Origin: Pseudomonadota bacterium
GTDB taxonomy: Bacteria > Desulfobacterota > Syntrophorhabdia > Syntrophorhabdales > Syntrophorhabdaceae
DNA length: 64,000 nt
NCBI GenBank assembly: GCA_026388275.1
Contig: JAPLKB010000015.1
Coordinates: forward strand, 1 to 64,000
Reading direction: 5' to 3'
In this document: positions 42,948-53,739 of the stretch, piece after piece
How positions within the stretch are numbered: position 1 is the stretch's first letter
Layout of the letters: each line of letters starts with the position of its first letter
Notes under the pieces: generated by a model
Databases searched by the model: none
Seen by the model: only the letters and a program-made list of their open reading frames with translations
What the model was told of the DNA's origin: nothing
Program-made: the position numbers and the translations under genes

Positions 42948-44339
42948 TTATATCGAGGCTTTGAAAATCTCAAACAAACCGAATGGGAGAATGCCCATAT
43001 AAAGAATCAGAAATATAAAGAGATAGCAAAGAACTTTCTCGTGGAAAGATAGCTTGAGTGGTTCAGCTAAGGGAACATCTTTTGAATAGCTCATCCTTAC
43101 AAGGTTCAAATAGAAGAAAATAGATATTACCGTATTTACGGCACCGATAAGCACAATAGGCAAATGACCTGCCTTGAATGCGCTCATGAAAAGAAAGAGT
43201 TTTCCTGTAAAACCACCGGTTGGAGGTATGCCGGCCAGCGAGAAGGCAGAAACAGCAAGAAGCAGTGCAAGAAGCGGCGATCTTTTTGATAATCCGGCAA
43301 GATCATCTATTGTCACATTTTCACCTGTTTTTGAAAGCAATATTACTACATAAAAACAGGCAAGATTCATAAACATATAAATCGCAATATAGTAAAAAAC
43401 AGCGGCATTTCCTTCTTTGCTCAATGCAAGAACGCCCATCATCAGATATCCTGCATGTGCAATACCGGAATAAGCAAGCAGTCTCTTTATATCCTTCTGG
43501 ACAAGCCCCACAAGGTTGCCTAATGTCATAGAAAATGCTGCAAGTACAATTAGTATATTTATAAATTGCGGAGAACCTGGAAAAGCGAGCATCGTGATCC
43601 TGATTAGCAGGGCAGCTCCTGCAAGCTTCGGAATAGTTCCGATAAACGTTGTTGTTGTATTTGAGGCACCTTCATAAATATCGGGCGACCAGAAATGCAT
43701 CGGAAACAGAGAAAGCTTGAAGAAAAAACCTGTCAGTGTAAAAATAAGCGCCATGACGCCTATGGGCTGGTTTAAAAAACCTGGGAGCACAGGAATAATA
43801 TCTTTCAGAAATGTTGAATGGGCAATACCATAAAGATAGCTCATACCGAAGATCATAATGCCCGTTGATACTGCCCCGAAAAAGAGGTATTTCATTGATG
43901 CTTCAATCTGTATTTTCGTCTGTGATTTTCTGAGCGGAAGGATAACATACAGACTGTAAGACGAAACTTCAAGGGATATCACTATAGAAATAAGCTCTAC
44001 TGAGCTTGTCATCATCATAAGGCCCAGAGCTGAAAATCCAAGAAACATAAAATATTCAGGTAAATATTCATCCTCAATTTCATTTTTATTTTCAAACATG
44101 AATGTTACGAGGCAGAATCCAAGCAAAATAAGCATCTTGAATATCTGTGAAAATAAATCAATTCTGTATGCACCGGAGAACAATTCTCCACTTTCTGTCA
44201 CGCTTAGCAGAGATGCGAAAAAAACAAGTGCTGATATTGCTTTTGCATAAGTAAGTATATTTTCTTTTTTGTTGCTGATCGAGATGAACAGAAACAGTAT
44301 CGAGAAAAGGAATATATTTAATTCAGGCAGTATGAGCAT
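42948..44339 (-). CDS. nuoN: NADH-quinone oxidoreductase subunit N
   Basis: NuoN is the antiporter-like membrane subunit nearest the complex I quinone module. The 463 residues have about 14 membrane helices, the conserved Glu in VISLEVSSYSLYV, and Lys-containing GFFFKLSLFPMHFWSPDIYEGA, the typical proton-path elements. It is the last gene of the leftward nuo operon, 10 bases after nuoM. Confidence 0.95.
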   Translation of the reverse strand: MLILPELNIFLFSILFLFISISNKKENILTYAKAISALVFFASLLSVTESGELFSGAYRIDLFSQIFKMLILLGFCLVTFMFENKNEIEDEYLPEYFMFLGFSALGLMMMTSSVELISIVISLEVSSYSLYVILPLRKSQTKIQIEASMKYLFFGAVSTGIMIFGMSYLYGIAHSTFLKDIIPVLPGFLNQPIGVMALIFTLTGFFFKLSLFPMHFWSPDIYEGASNTTTTFIGTIPKLAGAALLIRITMLAFPGSPQFINILIVLAAFSMTLGNLVGLVQKDIKRLLAYSGIAHAGYLMMGVLALSKEGNAAVFYYIAIYMFMNLACFYVVILLSKTGENVTIDDLAGLSKRSPLLALLLAVSAFSLAGIPPTGGFTGKLFLFMSAFKAGHLPIVLIGAVNTVISIFFYLNLVRMSYSKDVPLAEPLKLSFHEKVLCYLFIFLILYMGILPFGLFEIFKASI

Positions 44340-44349
44340 AATTCATCCC

Positions 44350-45831
44350 TCAATTATAAGTTCGCATTTGAGTCATAAGGAATGACAGGCTTTTTTCTAT
44401 TACAGCCACAAATGGCCTCGGAAAAATACCCATCCATAGTACAAAAAGCGCAAGAGGCAACAGATATATTATTTCTCTGACATTCATATCAGCAATCACT
44501 CTTTTATCAACCCTTCCCCAGATTATCTGCTTCAGAAGTCTCAGCATATATGCAGCAGCAAGAACTGCGCCCACTACCGCAAGGAAGCCGGCCAGCTTAT
44601 GCTGTAAAAATGTTCCTATGAGAACATAAATTTCACCAACAAAATTGTTCGTGCCGGGAAATGCAAATGCAGATAAGGAAAAGAATCCAAAAAATCCGAT
44701 ATATATTGGCATGATTTTTCCAAGACCGGCATTATCGTATATCTCACGGCTGTGCGTTCTTTCATATATTATGCCTACACAGAGAAATAATGCCCCTGTG
44801 GTAATCCCGTGATTGAGCATCTGGAGCATTGCTCCTTCAAGTCCAAAGAGAGTAAAGGAGAATATCCCCAGAGTTACAAAACCCATATGGGCAACGCTTG
44901 AATAAGCGATAAGCTTTTTCATATCTGTTTGACTAAGGCATACAAAACCGCCATAAATAATGCCGATAACGGAAAGGGTGATCATCAGCGGAGCAAAATA
45001 AATGCTTGCCTTCGGGGCTATGGGAAGGCAGAACCGTAAAAATCCATATGTTCCCATTTTCAAAAGTACACTTGCAAGAAAGACGCTCCCTGCTGTAGGC
45101 GCTTCTGTGTGTGCTGCAGGAAGCCATGTATGAAAAGGAAACATAGGCACTTTAATGGCAAAAGCAATGGCAAAAGCAAGGAAAACCCATGTTTGAAAGG
45201 TCATGCTGTAGTCTTTATATGATGCGCTGAGAACGCTGAATGTCCCGTTATTCAAATATAACGCAATAATTGCGACAAGGAGAAAAACGCTTCCGAACAA
45301 TGTATATATGAAGAACTTTATCGATGCGTAGTCTTTGCGAGGACCACCCCATACAGCAATCAGCAGATACATTGGGATCAGCATTGCCTCCCAGAAGATA
45401 TAGAAGAGAATAAGGTCGAGCGAACAGAAAACTCCTATCATGGCTGTTTCCATGACGAGTATACAGAATAGAAACTCTTTAAACCTCTCCTTGATTGAAG
45501 TCCATGAACAGAGTATACATATCGGTGCAAGAAGAGTGGTAAGCAGGATCAGGAAAATAGTTATTCCATCTATACCAAGGGTATAATTTATGTTAAAAGT
45601 CGGTATCCATTGCATATGCTCGCCGAACTGAAAATTATATGTATCCGTTCTGAAGTTAAAGTATAAAAACAGAGATACGGCAAAAGTAATAAGGCCGGTG
45701 ATAAAACCGGTAACTTTCATCGCTTTTTCGTTTTTCATGAGAAGGATCAATAAGGCTCCAAGAAGCGGGAGAAATATTGTCGTTGAGAGAATTGGAAAAT
45801 CAAGAGGATTCATCATGATCAACTGTTCCAT
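44350..45831 (-). CDS. nuoM: NADH-quinone oxidoreductase subunit M
   Basis: NuoM is a proton-pumping antiporter-like subunit. The 493-residue product has about 14 helices with Glu in FYIFWEAMLIPMYLLI, KVPMFPFHTWLPAAHTEAP and KKLIAYSSVAHMGF. The ATG at 45831 with aaagg upstream is chosen over the frame start at 45855, which would overlap the preceding gene. It follows the NuoL-like gene by 13 bases. Confidence 0.95.
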   Translation of the reverse strand: MEQLIMMNPLDFPILSTTIFLPLLGALLILLMKNEKAMKVTGFITGLITFAVSLFLYFNFRTDTYNFQFGEHMQWIPTFNINYTLGIDGITIFLILLTTLLAPICILCSWTSIKERFKEFLFCILVMETAMIGVFCSLDLILFYIFWEAMLIPMYLLIAVWGGPRKDYASIKFFIYTLFGSVFLLVAIIALYLNNGTFSVLSASYKDYSMTFQTWVFLAFAIAFAIKVPMFPFHTWLPAAHTEAPTAGSVFLASVLLKMGTYGFLRFCLPIAPKASIYFAPLMITLSVIGIIYGGFVCLSQTDMKKLIAYSSVAHMGFVTLGIFSFTLFGLEGAMLQMLNHGITTGALFLCVGIIYERTHSREIYDNAGLGKIMPIYIGFFGFFSLSAFAFPGTNNFVGEIYVLIGTFLQHKLAGFLAVVGAVLAAAYMLRLLKQIIWGRVDKRVIADMNVREIIYLLPLALFVLWMGIFPRPFVAVIEKSLSFLMTQMRTYN

Positions 45832-45844
45832 TGCTTTAAGCCTT

Positions 45845-47611
45845 TCACATCCCATAAATCACGAACCCCATAATCAAAAAGAGTATAAATATGGAGAATC
45901 CTATATATGCCTGAATTCTCCCTGTTTGCAGTTTTCTTACCAGTCCTCCAAAACCCCTGACGCTATATGCACTCCCGTCAACAACACCATCTATCGCATG
46001 TCTGTCAAAACTATATGACAAATCCGCATTTTTAAAGAGCAGTTTCAGTCCGAACGTTCTGTACAACTCACCCCAGAAAGCATCTATAACACTTATAATC
46101 TTTTCATCAATCCACATGAAAATACGTGCACCGTATCGATAGAAAATGTCAACATCGAGGTTCATCTTATCTTCCGGCGCAAGCTTCTTCACAAGCAGGA
46201 AGAACACGAGGCCTGTAAAAGAAAGTATTTGCAGCATCTCTGACACATGAGGCAGAGTAAAAGGATTATAATGATTAGGATAAGGTAGCAGCTGATATAA
46301 AGCCTGCGGATAAATACCTATGAAAAAGCATAATGCCGATGTAAGACCCATTGCCCAGAGCATATTTTTCGGCGGCTCTTTTGCCTTAATCGGTGCCTCG
46401 TCCTTACTGAAGAAAGCAAAATATGTAACCTTTAAACCTACAGATAAGAATGTACCGATTCCTGCAAGGTTCATGAGCATCATCAATGTGATCCTTCCCT
46501 CATGGTGTGCTGCAGCAGTAATCATTGATTTACTCACAAAACCAGAGAAAAGAGGGAACCCCGAGATTGAAACCGCCCCGACAATATAGAATATCATAGT
46601 AAGAGGCATATATTTGTATAACCCGCCCAGTTTTGAAAGCTTTGCTGTTCCTGTCATATATAATACAGCGCCTGTTCCCATAAAAAGAAGTGCTTTGTAA
46701 AGTATATGGGCAAAAGCATGTGAACATGCACCGTTTAAAGCAAGATCCGTACCGATGCCTATGCCTGCAACCATGTACCCTACCTGGCTTACTATATGGT
46801 ATGCAAGGACCCTTCTCATATCATTCTCAATAACAGCATAAAAAACGCCGTATACGGTCATGGCAGTACCGAAAATAGCAAGAATTTCAAAGCCTGGAAA
46901 ACCCCTTAAAAGAACATAGACGGCTGTTTTTGTGGTAAAAGCGCACATTAGCACGGCCCCTTCCACAGTCGCCTCGGGGTATGCATCGGGAAGCCAAGCA
47001 TGAAGCGGTATAACCGCTGCATTGAGACAAAATCCCGCAAGTATCAGGTATTCCGGGAGGCCTGCATTTGCCTGTGCTACTCTGTCAAAAAGAAGATTTC
47101 CTGTTTTATAATAATAGAGCATCATTCCAGTAAAGAACAGGAGACCTCCGAAAACGTGTACGAGCAGATATCTGTATCCTGCATCTATCGATTTTTGCTC
47201 TTTTCTGTACCATACAAGAAATACCGATGAGAAGGCCATGATCTCCCAGAAGATAAACAACGTTAAATAATCCCCGGCGAAAACTGCTCCAAGAGAGCTG
47301 CCGATATAGAAACTGCCTGCAACGTGATGTCCGTCCTCCTTAACATGGAGTCCATAAAGTGCTCCAAGAAAAGCCATAATTACAAAAACCCATGCAAAAA
47401 TAAGGCTTAACTTATCCACTCTACCGAAAATGAGCGTTGTGTTTACAAAACTGTATTTTCCGAAAATGCCTTCCTGCATGAGGGCAACATCGATGATGGA
47501 AAGGATGGGAACAAGAAGTATAAAAAACTTCTTCGCCTTTTCATTCTTGATAAAAGGCAGCAGCAGACTCCCGATAAAATAAAAGGTCGCGGGGTGTATC
47601 CACTTATCCAT
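45845..47611 (-). CDS. NuoL-equivalent, MrpD-like antiporter subunit of complex I
   Basis: The 588-residue protein has the proton-antiporter fold (Glu in FIFWEIMAFSSVF; VIPLHAWLPDAYPEATVEG; RRVLAYHIVSQVGYM) and a C-terminal extension typical of NuoL: DRHAIDGVVDGSAYSVRGFG and RKLQTGRIQAYIGFSIF. That tail anchors the lateral helix in NuoL. The core resembles MrpD-type subunits more than standard NuoL. It occupies the nuoL place before nuoM. The start at 47611 overlaps the small gene upstream by 8 bases and has gagga as ribosome site. Confidence 0.85.
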   Translation of the reverse strand: MDKWIHPATFYFIGSLLLPFIKNEKAKKFFILLVPILSIIDVALMQEGIFGKYSFVNTTLIFGRVDKLSLIFAWVFVIMAFLGALYGLHVKEDGHHVAGSFYIGSSLGAVFAGDYLTLFIFWEIMAFSSVFLVWYRKEQKSIDAGYRYLLVHVFGGLLFFTGMMLYYYKTGNLLFDRVAQANAGLPEYLILAGFCLNAAVIPLHAWLPDAYPEATVEGAVLMCAFTTKTAVYVLLRGFPGFEILAIFGTAMTVYGVFYAVIENDMRRVLAYHIVSQVGYMVAGIGIGTDLALNGACSHAFAHILYKALLFMGTGAVLYMTGTAKLSKLGGLYKYMPLTMIFYIVGAVSISGFPLFSGFVSKSMITAAAHHEGRITLMMLMNLAGIGTFLSVGLKVTYFAFFSKDEAPIKAKEPPKNMLWAMGLTSALCFFIGIYPQALYQLLPYPNHYNPFTLPHVSEMLQILSFTGLVFFLLVKKLAPEDKMNLDVDIFYRYGARIFMWIDEKIISVIDAFWGELYRTFGLKLLFKNADLSYSFDRHAIDGVVDGSAYSVRGFGGLVRKLQTGRIQAYIGFSIFILFLIMGFVIYGM

Positions 47612-47855
47612 AATAATCCTCATTCTTTCCAAGAAATGTATGCGCTGCGCCTTTTGCAACCTTAATAAGTACGAAACATCCTATAATACCGAAGAGTGTC
47701 CAGAAGCCTGGTATATTGTCGAACAAGAAATGTCCATGGCTTCCGATATGTATAATGACATCGTAAATTATAAGAACAATTAGATAAGCAATGAGAGCCT
47801 TTTTCAGTAATTTCATATCTTTGCGCAGCATTTCTATGTATTTTAATACGTTCAT
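47604..47855 (-). CDS. Small two-helix membrane protein in the nuo operon
   Basis: An 83-residue protein with two membrane helices (about 19-36 and 48-67) and no known catalytic motif. It sits between the two MrpD-like antiporter genes, overlapping both (ATGA with the upstream gene, 8 bases with the downstream one). This tight placement suggests an accessory subunit of the same membrane complex (inference). Confidence 0.8.
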   Translation of the reverse strand: MNVLKYIEMLRKDMKLLKKALIAYLIVLIIYDVIIHIGSHGHFLFDNIPGFWTLFGIIGCFVLIKVAKGAAHTFLGKNEDYYG

Positions 47856-49324
47856 GGAATAAGTCTCCCGATGAGTTGTGTAAAAAATTGAGGAAATATT
47901 CCTAATCCTACCGAAATACAGGCTGCAAGCACTAAGGGCACAACCATAGTAAGCGGCGCCTCTTTAATATTGCTCCTGCTCCAGCCGACCCCATTACCCT
48001 TAAAAAATGCCTTGATCGTTATAGGTGCAAAATATCCGGCATTCAGTATCGTACTCGTCATAAGAATAATAACAATGGGAAGGTTGTGTATCTCCATTGC
48101 ACCGTTTAACAGATACCACTTACTTACAAAACCTGCGACCGGCGGTACTCCTATCATACTCAAAGATGCAATAGCAAAAGCGCCCATCGTAAAGGGCATT
48201 GCATAACCTATACCCTCCATGTCGCTTATCTTTCTCTTTTTGGTTGCCACATAAATCGCCCCTGCGCAAAAGAACAGCGTAATCTTGCTGAAACCATGAT
48301 TTGCAATATGTATAATGCCGCCCATAATGCCCGACGGATCGAGGAGTGCTACTCCGATTATCACATATGACAACTGGCTCACTGTTGAATAGGCAAGTCT
48401 GGCTTTCAGATCATCCTTTGTCAGGGCTATGATCGATGCAACAAGGATTGTAAATGACACCAGATAAGCAGTATATATGCCAAGATTCAGGCTCTGCAAA
48501 AGCTCCGTACCAAAGACAGAGAGCATAACACGACATATGCAGAACACACCGGCCTTTACAACGGCAACTGCATGGAGCAGGGCGCTTACCGGCGTAGGTG
48601 CGACCATTGCAGAAGGCAGCCAGTTGTGAAGCGGCATAATTGCGGCTTTTGCAAACCCGAAAAGAAACAATACATATGTTACAGTAATCCAGACGCTGTC
48701 CGTCCCTTTTGCAAAAATCCCTTTAGTTATGTTATCCGAAAAATCCAGAGTGCCTGTTAATACATATGTCAATATTGTCGCAGGCAGCAGCAGGCCCTTT
48801 GATGTTCCCATCAGATAAACTATATATTTCTTTGCACCGGCGTAGCCTTCGGAGTCCTGGTGGTGGGCAACAAGCGGATAGGTAAAGATGGTGATGACTT
48901 CGTAGAACAAATAGAGAGAAAAGAGACTTCCCGAAAAAGAAACGCCTTGTGCGCCGAGTATTGCAATAGCAAAGCAGGTGTAATATCTTGTCTGAGCATG
49001 CTCATCAAGAGCCCTCATATAGCCTATATTGTAAAAGGTAGCGAATATCCACAGAAAAGATGATATAATCCCGAAAACAAGGGAAAGGGCATCCACTCTG
49101 AAATTCAATGATATACCCGGTGCTATCGTGGAAACCGTATAAAGAATCTTGTTGCCGTTCATTATGTCGGGCACCATACTCGCAACAGCGAGGAAGGTAA
49201 GGATAGAACCTGCAACAGACCAGAATTCCCTCACATTCTTCCGTTTTCCTGAGAGCATGATAAGGATCGCGACAAAAAAGACAATCAGTATCGGGATAAG
49301 AGGTTTTGCACTATCGATGATCAT
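47852..49324 (-). CDS. Additional MrpD-like proton/cation antiporter subunit in the nuo operon
   Basis: The 490 residues form a 14-helix antiporter subunit with Glu in LYLFYEVITIFTYPLV, the MrpD-type AAIMPLHNWLPSAMVAPTPV, and DDLKARLAYSTVSQLSYV. It ends without a NuoL-type lateral helix. Standard complex I has three such subunits (L, M, N). Here this one is a fourth, next to nuoK. It may add an ion-pumping channel (inference). Confidence 0.88.
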   Translation of the reverse strand: MIIDSAKPLIPILIVFFVAILIMLSGKRKNVREFWSVAGSILTFLAVASMVPDIMNGNKILYTVSTIAPGISLNFRVDALSLVFGIISSFLWIFATFYNIGYMRALDEHAQTRYYTCFAIAILGAQGVSFSGSLFSLYLFYEVITIFTYPLVAHHQDSEGYAGAKKYIVYLMGTSKGLLLPATILTYVLTGTLDFSDNITKGIFAKGTDSVWITVTYVLFLFGFAKAAIMPLHNWLPSAMVAPTPVSALLHAVAVVKAGVFCICRVMLSVFGTELLQSLNLGIYTAYLVSFTILVASIIALTKDDLKARLAYSTVSQLSYVIIGVALLDPSGIMGGIIHIANHGFSKITLFFCAGAIYVATKKRKISDMEGIGYAMPFTMGAFAIASLSMIGVPPVAGFVSKWYLLNGAMEIHNLPIVIILMTSTILNAGYFAPITIKAFFKGNGVGWSRSNIKEAPLTMVVPLVLAACISVGLGIFPQFFTQLIGRLIP

Positions 49325-49327
49325 AAG

Positions 49328-49654
49328 TTAATCCTTCATCTCCTTTAACTTTCCGCCTTCAATATGTCCGAACTTCCTGAAGATCAAAATTATAATACCC
49401 AGGGCAACTGCTGTTTCAGCTGCAGCAATCCCCATAATAAAAAGTGTAAATATTTGCCCGTATGTATTATCAGGCGAAGCAAATCTGTTAAATGCGACAA
49501 GGTTCAACCCTGCTCCGTTCATTATAAGCTCTATGGATATAAGCATCCCGATAAGCGTTTTTCTGTACAGAATGCCGAGTATGCCGGAGCATAAAAGAAA
49601 AAGGGCTATGAACAGGTATATATAAAGATTATTAAAGATAAATGTGCCTGTCAT
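49328..49654 (-). CDS. nuoK: NADH-quinone oxidoreductase subunit K
   Basis: A 108-residue, three-helix protein with the two conserved membrane glutamates in SIELIMNGAGLNLVAF and GIAAAETAVALGI, needed for coupling in E. coli. It overlaps nuoJ by four bases and precedes the extra antiporter gene. Confidence 0.95.
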   Translation of the reverse strand: MTGTFIFNNLYIYLFIALFLLCSGILGILYRKTLIGMLISIELIMNGAGLNLVAFNRFASPDNTYGQIFTLFIMGIAAAETAVALGIIILIFRKFGHIEGGKLKEMKD

Positions 49655-50157
49655 TTTTCCCTCCTCGAAAAGAGTGCGAGCATGATGGCACCGATAATGC
49701 TTACGACAATCAACAGGGAAATAAGTTCAAAAGGGAGCATAAGCTTATCAAGAAGCGCCCGGCCGATATCTTTTGTTGACAGAGTGAATTCCTGAACCTT
49801 CCCGCTTACCCATAGTCCCCTGATAATACCCTTATATAGTACTACAAAAGAAAGGATTGATATGATAATCGATGCAATGAGTTTTCCGGTAGTTGTCCAC
49901 TCTTTAGGCCTTTTGGACATGGGGCCGGCAAGCATAATTGCAAAAGCGATAAGGATTGTAATTGCGCCTACATAAATAAGTATCTGCATCATTGCCAGAA
50001 AAGGTGCATTCAGGTAGATATAGAGGCCTGCTATACCAAAAAGGGTAACGACAAGCCCGATCATTGCGTAAATGAGCGAACCCGATAAAACCGTTACCAG
50101 GGCTCCTACCATGGTAACCAGCATTATGACGATAAATATGTATTCAGCGAAGTTCAT
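49651..50157 (-). CDS. nuoJ: NADH-quinone oxidoreductase subunit J
   Basis: The 168-residue protein has five membrane helices with the NuoJ pattern, including the LNAPFLAMMQILIYVGAITIL helix with the pi-bulge region. It starts directly after the nuoI stop. Confidence 0.95.
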   Translation of the reverse strand: MNFAEYIFIVIMLVTMVGALVTVLSGSLIYAMIGLVVTLFGIAGLYIYLNAPFLAMMQILIYVGAITILIAFAIMLAGPMSKRPKEWTTTGKLIASIIISILSFVVLYKGIIRGLWVSGKVQEFTLSTKDIGRALLDKLMLPFELISLLIVVSIIGAIMLALFSRREK

Positions 50158-50607
50158 TTATGCTTTTATCCTTTTCTGGAACTCTTTTACAAGGTCGTAA
50201 TGAAAGTCTTCTTTGCTGAAACTTGCAGGGTTGTAATCTGCTGAAAAAGCAAGTGCATCAGCAGGGCATGTCTCAACGCATAAACCACACTGGCTGCATG
50301 TTGTATAATTGAGAATATAAACAGTAGCCGTTTTTTTCTTTTCGCCCTCAAGTTTTTCACCTTCCACCTGCTTAATGGATTTAGATGGACAATTCCGCTC
50401 GCACATTCCGCAGACAATGCATTTTGTCCTCTCAGGGCGTTCCTCGTCTGCCACAAGCTTGGTATGACCTCTGAATCTTGGAGATATCTCTACTGTTTGT
50501 CTCGGGTATTGAACTGTAACTACAGGGCTGAAAAATGCCTTTGTCGTTACACACATTCCGCTGATGAGGGAGATGGCACCCTGAATTATATCAATAATAT
50601 ACTTCAT
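50158..50607 (-). CDS. nuoI: NADH-quinone oxidoreductase subunit I (2[4Fe-4S])
   Basis: The 149 residues have two motifs, [16 protein letters not shown] and [16 protein letters not shown], for clusters N6a and N6b that carry electrons to NuoB. There is no NuoEFG upstream in this operon, so electrons must enter at this point from another donor such as ferredoxin (inference). It overlaps nuoH by four bases. Confidence 0.95.
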   Translation of the reverse strand: MKYIIDIIQGAISLISGMCVTTKAFFSPVVTVQYPRQTVEISPRFRGHTKLVADEERPERTKCIVCGMCERNCPSKSIKQVEGEKLEGEKKKTATVYILNYTTCSQCGLCVETCPADALAFSADYNPASFSKEDFHYDLVKEFQKRIKA

Positions 50608-51578
50608 AATTTAAGAAGCCCCCCTGTTACAAGAAGGTTCAAAAATGACACAGGAATCAGTATCTTCCAGGAAAAATTCAGAAGCTGATCAAAACGGACT
50701 CGTGGGAATGTCCAGCGGAACCACATGATAACTGCGACAAGAAAGTACGTTTTGATAAAAAACCAGACAATACCCGGAAGAAAAGGTCCGAGATAACCGC
50801 CAAGAAAGAAAACCGTGGCAATTGCGCTAATAATCATGATGTTCGTATATTCGGCAAGGAAAAAGAGAGCAAAACGCATACCGGAATATTCTGTGTGAAA
50901 ACCGGCAACAAGTTCGCTTTCTGCCTCAGGCAAATCAAAGGGTGTCCTGTTCGTTTCAGCCAAACCGGCAATAAAGTAAATAAGAAAAGCAAAAAATTGC
51001 CATTTCCAGATGAACCAGCCTTCCCTCTGTGCTTCCACTATATCTTTCAGAGACAGAGAATTTGTCATAAAAATTACAGGCAGAATAGAAAGTAAAAGCG
51101 GTATCTCATAGGCAATGTTCTGTGCCACGCTTCTTAATGCACCGATAAGTGAGTATTTATTGTTTGAGCCCCATCCTGCAAGGAGAATCGAGAGTACCGA
51201 CAAAGAAGAAAATGCAAGGATAACAAGTATTCCGACATTGATGTCCTTTACCTGCAAACATGCATCAAAGGGTATGACAACAAAGGATACAAGCACAGGG
51301 ATAAAAATCAGTACCGGTGCAAGGAAATAAAGCGGCCTATCAACATTTGCGGGCGTGAGAAGCTCTTTTGCGAGAAGCTTGATGCCGTCAACGATAGGCT
51401 GAATCAAACCATATGGGCCTACTTCTTTTGGGCCTATCCTTCTTTGTATATGGCCCGAAATCTTCCGCTCCAGCCATGTAAGCATAAGGGCATTAACCAC
51501 TACAAGGATAAGGACGCCGATAAGACCGATAATCAACCTCACCGTCTCTTTCCCAACTATCTGTATTATCTCGTTCAT
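50604..51578 (-). CDS. nuoH: NADH-quinone oxidoreductase subunit H
   Basis: The 324-residue protein has eight helices and the quinone-chamber loops: [27 protein letters not shown], the [26 protein letters not shown] loop, and [13 protein letters not shown]. All are canonical. An 80-base gap (51579-51658) separates it from nuoCD. Confidence 0.96.
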   Translation of the reverse strand: MNEIIQIVGKETVRLIIGLIGVLILVVVNALMLTWLERKISGHIQRRIGPKEVGPYGLIQPIVDGIKLLAKELLTPANVDRPLYFLAPVLIFIPVLVSFVVIPFDACLQVKDINVGILVILAFSSLSVLSILLAGWGSNNKYSLIGALRSVAQNIAYEIPLLLSILPVIFMTNSLSLKDIVEAQREGWFIWKWQFFAFLIYFIAGLAETNRTPFDLPEAESELVAGFHTEYSGMRFALFFLAEYTNIMIISAIATVFFLGGYLGPFLPGIVWFFIKTYFLVAVIMWFRWTFPRVRFDQLLNFSWKILIPVSFLNLLVTGGLLKL

Positions 51579-51658
51579 TGCCTACTCATCCTTATTTAAG
51601 CTAAGGGTGCAGGTTAAGGCCTGCGATTTTATTTGCGCTGCTGTAAACAAACAATATA

Positions 51659-53233
51659 TCATCTGTCTATCTCCGGGATAACAAGATCATAGCTTCCCAG
51701 TGTCGCAATGGCATCCGCTATGAGTGTCCCCTGTGCAAGGTACGGGAATGTCATGAGGTTGGAGTAGGAAGGCACCCTCCATCTCATCCTGTAAGGCGTA
51801 TCGCTCTCATCGCTCACGACATAGACACCAACTTCGCCGCGCGGAGATTCTACAGTATGATAAACATCGCCTTTTGGGGGTTTAAGCTTTTTTGGCACCT
51901 TCTCTGCTTTAAATGGTCCTGAGGGAAGTTTCCCAATGGCTTCTTCGATAATTTTGAGGCTTATTTCCATCTCCCTTATCCGAATCATGTACCGATCCAT
52001 ATTATCACCGGTTGCACCGACTGGTATTTCGAAATCAACCTTGTCATATGCTGCATAAGGCTCTGCCTTCCTTATATCAAAGGGGATGCCTGTACTCCTG
52101 ATGACCGGTCCGGAACATCCGTATTGTGTCGTCATAGCCGGTTCGAAGATGCCTATGCCTTTAACCCTGTTTATGAAGATCACGTTCTTCGTAACAAGCC
52201 GCTCATACATCCCGAATCTTCCACGTAAATGTTTAATGAACTGCTTCGTGGCATCAATAAAGGCATCATCAACATCATTATAGAGTCCGCCAAAACGGAA
52301 ATAACAATAAGTAAGTCTTGATCCTGCGATGCCTTCAAGGATATCAAGAATATGTTCCCTGTCTTGGAAGGTATACAGAAAAGGTGTTAGCCCGCCAAGA
52401 TCAGCAACAAAGGCGCCAACCCAGAGGAGATGGCTTGAGATCCTGTTCAATTCTGCGGTAATGGTTCTTATATACTGTGCGCGTTCCGGGACCTCTATGT
52501 TGCAGAGCTTTTCAATGGTTGTTACGTGTCCGAGGTTGAAATTCAGAGCCCCGAGGTAATCCATTCTGGGCGGGTTAGGAAGGAACTGGGCATAGCTTCT
52601 GTTTTCTGCCATCTTTTCGTGCATCCTGTGGAGATAGCCCAGTACAGGCTCTGCGCTTATGATATACTCACCGTCCATATTGACAACAACCCGTAAAACC
52701 CCGTGAGTACTCGGGTGCTGCGGGCCCAGATTCATAAAGAAACCGTCTTCATATTCTTTAGGTTTGAAAGAACTCAGTAATATTTTATCATCTTCAGTTA
52801 CAGGAACCAGATTCTTGCGAAGAGGATAACAGTCTATGCCATCGTGAAGAAAAAGATATACGAGGTGAGGGTGGCCCTCAAAAAAGACGCCGAAGAATTC
52901 GTGGATTTCCCTTTCATACCAGTGCGCCATTGTATAGATATGAGAAATTGTCGGCGCTGAAGGTTTATCGGGCTCAACTTTTAAGGTAACCTTTACACGG
53001 CAAAGTTCTTTATGGTTGTTAAAGAAATAGACAAGCTCAAGGTATTCCACATAATCAACACAGCAAAGGTCTTCAATATAGAACCCTTTTTTGTTAAAAA
53101 ATTCTGCAATGGCTGTAAGATTCCCTTTCTGCGCTTCTATTGCGAGATGATAACCCCTCTCAACGTAGGAGATTTCAGATATGTCAACGTCTTTCAGCGT
53201 GTTTTTGATATCTTCGAGTGTTTTGTTTACCAT
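51659..53233 (-). CDS. nuoCD: NADH-quinone oxidoreductase fused subunits C and D
   Basis: The 524-residue protein fuses NuoC (about 1-150, with [14 protein letters not shown]) to NuoD (about 165-524, with [13 protein letters not shown], the quinone-site histidine and tyrosine region, and the C-terminal [11 protein letters not shown]). The NuoD part lacks the NiFe-binding cysteines of its hydrogenase ancestors, as expected. It overlaps the end of nuoB by 7 bases. Confidence 0.95.
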   Translation of the reverse strand: MVNKTLEDIKNTLKDVDISEISYVERGYHLAIEAQKGNLTAIAEFFNKKGFYIEDLCCVDYVEYLELVYFFNNHKELCRVKVTLKVEPDKPSAPTISHIYTMAHWYEREIHEFFGVFFEGHPHLVYLFLHDGIDCYPLRKNLVPVTEDDKILLSSFKPKEYEDGFFMNLGPQHPSTHGVLRVVVNMDGEYIISAEPVLGYLHRMHEKMAENRSYAQFLPNPPRMDYLGALNFNLGHVTTIEKLCNIEVPERAQYIRTITAELNRISSHLLWVGAFVADLGGLTPFLYTFQDREHILDILEGIAGSRLTYCYFRFGGLYNDVDDAFIDATKQFIKHLRGRFGMYERLVTKNVIFINRVKGIGIFEPAMTTQYGCSGPVIRSTGIPFDIRKAEPYAAYDKVDFEIPVGATGDNMDRYMIRIREMEISLKIIEEAIGKLPSGPFKAEKVPKKLKPPKGDVYHTVESPRGEVGVYVVSDESDTPYRMRWRVPSYSNLMTFPYLAQGTLIADAIATLGSYDLVIPEIDR

Positions 53234-53739
53234 TTCTTTTCCGGTACAGGGAAACGCCGTGTTCCCGTTATCTTTTCTTCAAGTTTCATAAGCGCTTCGA
53301 GCAGCGCTTCGGGTCTTGGGGGACATCCCGGGACATATACGTCAACAGGTATCAGCTTATCAATGCCTTCAATGATGTTATATTGTCCCTCAAATGCAAA
53401 AGGACCGCCTGATATTGCGCAATTGCCCATTGCTATCACCCATTTAGGCGAAGGCATCTGTTCAAAAAGCGTAACTACGGTGGGCGCCATCTTTTTTGTC
53501 ACAGTACCATTTACAATCATTAAATCTGCCTGTCTCGGACTTGGCCTGAAAACCTCTGCACCGAAGCGGGCTATATCAAAACGAGCCATAGCCGCAGCCA
53601 TCATTTCTATAGCACAACAGGCAAGGCCGAAAGTCATAGGCCATATGGAATTTGCTCTTGCGAGATTTATAAACTTGTCAGCAATGGCAAATTGAATTAT
53701 AGGATCCTTCGTTTCCAGGTAAAAACCCCCTTTCCCCAT
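53227..53739 (-). CDS. nuoB: NADH-quinone oxidoreductase subunit B
   Basis: NuoB carries cluster N2, the last before quinone. The 170 residues have the tandem cysteines in [10 protein letters not shown], plus Cys in GNCAISGG and in [12 protein letters not shown]. The start at 53739 lies 43 bases inside the end of nuoA; no later start precedes the conserved region, so the overlap is accepted. Confidence 0.95.
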   Translation of the reverse strand: MGKGGFYLETKDPIIQFAIADKFINLARANSIWPMTFGLACCAIEMMAAAMARFDIARFGAEVFRPSPRQADLMIVNGTVTKKMAPTVVTLFEQMPSPKWVIAMGNCAISGGPFAFEGQYNIIEGIDKLIPVDVYVPGCPPRPEALLEALMKLEEKITGTRRFPVPEKKW

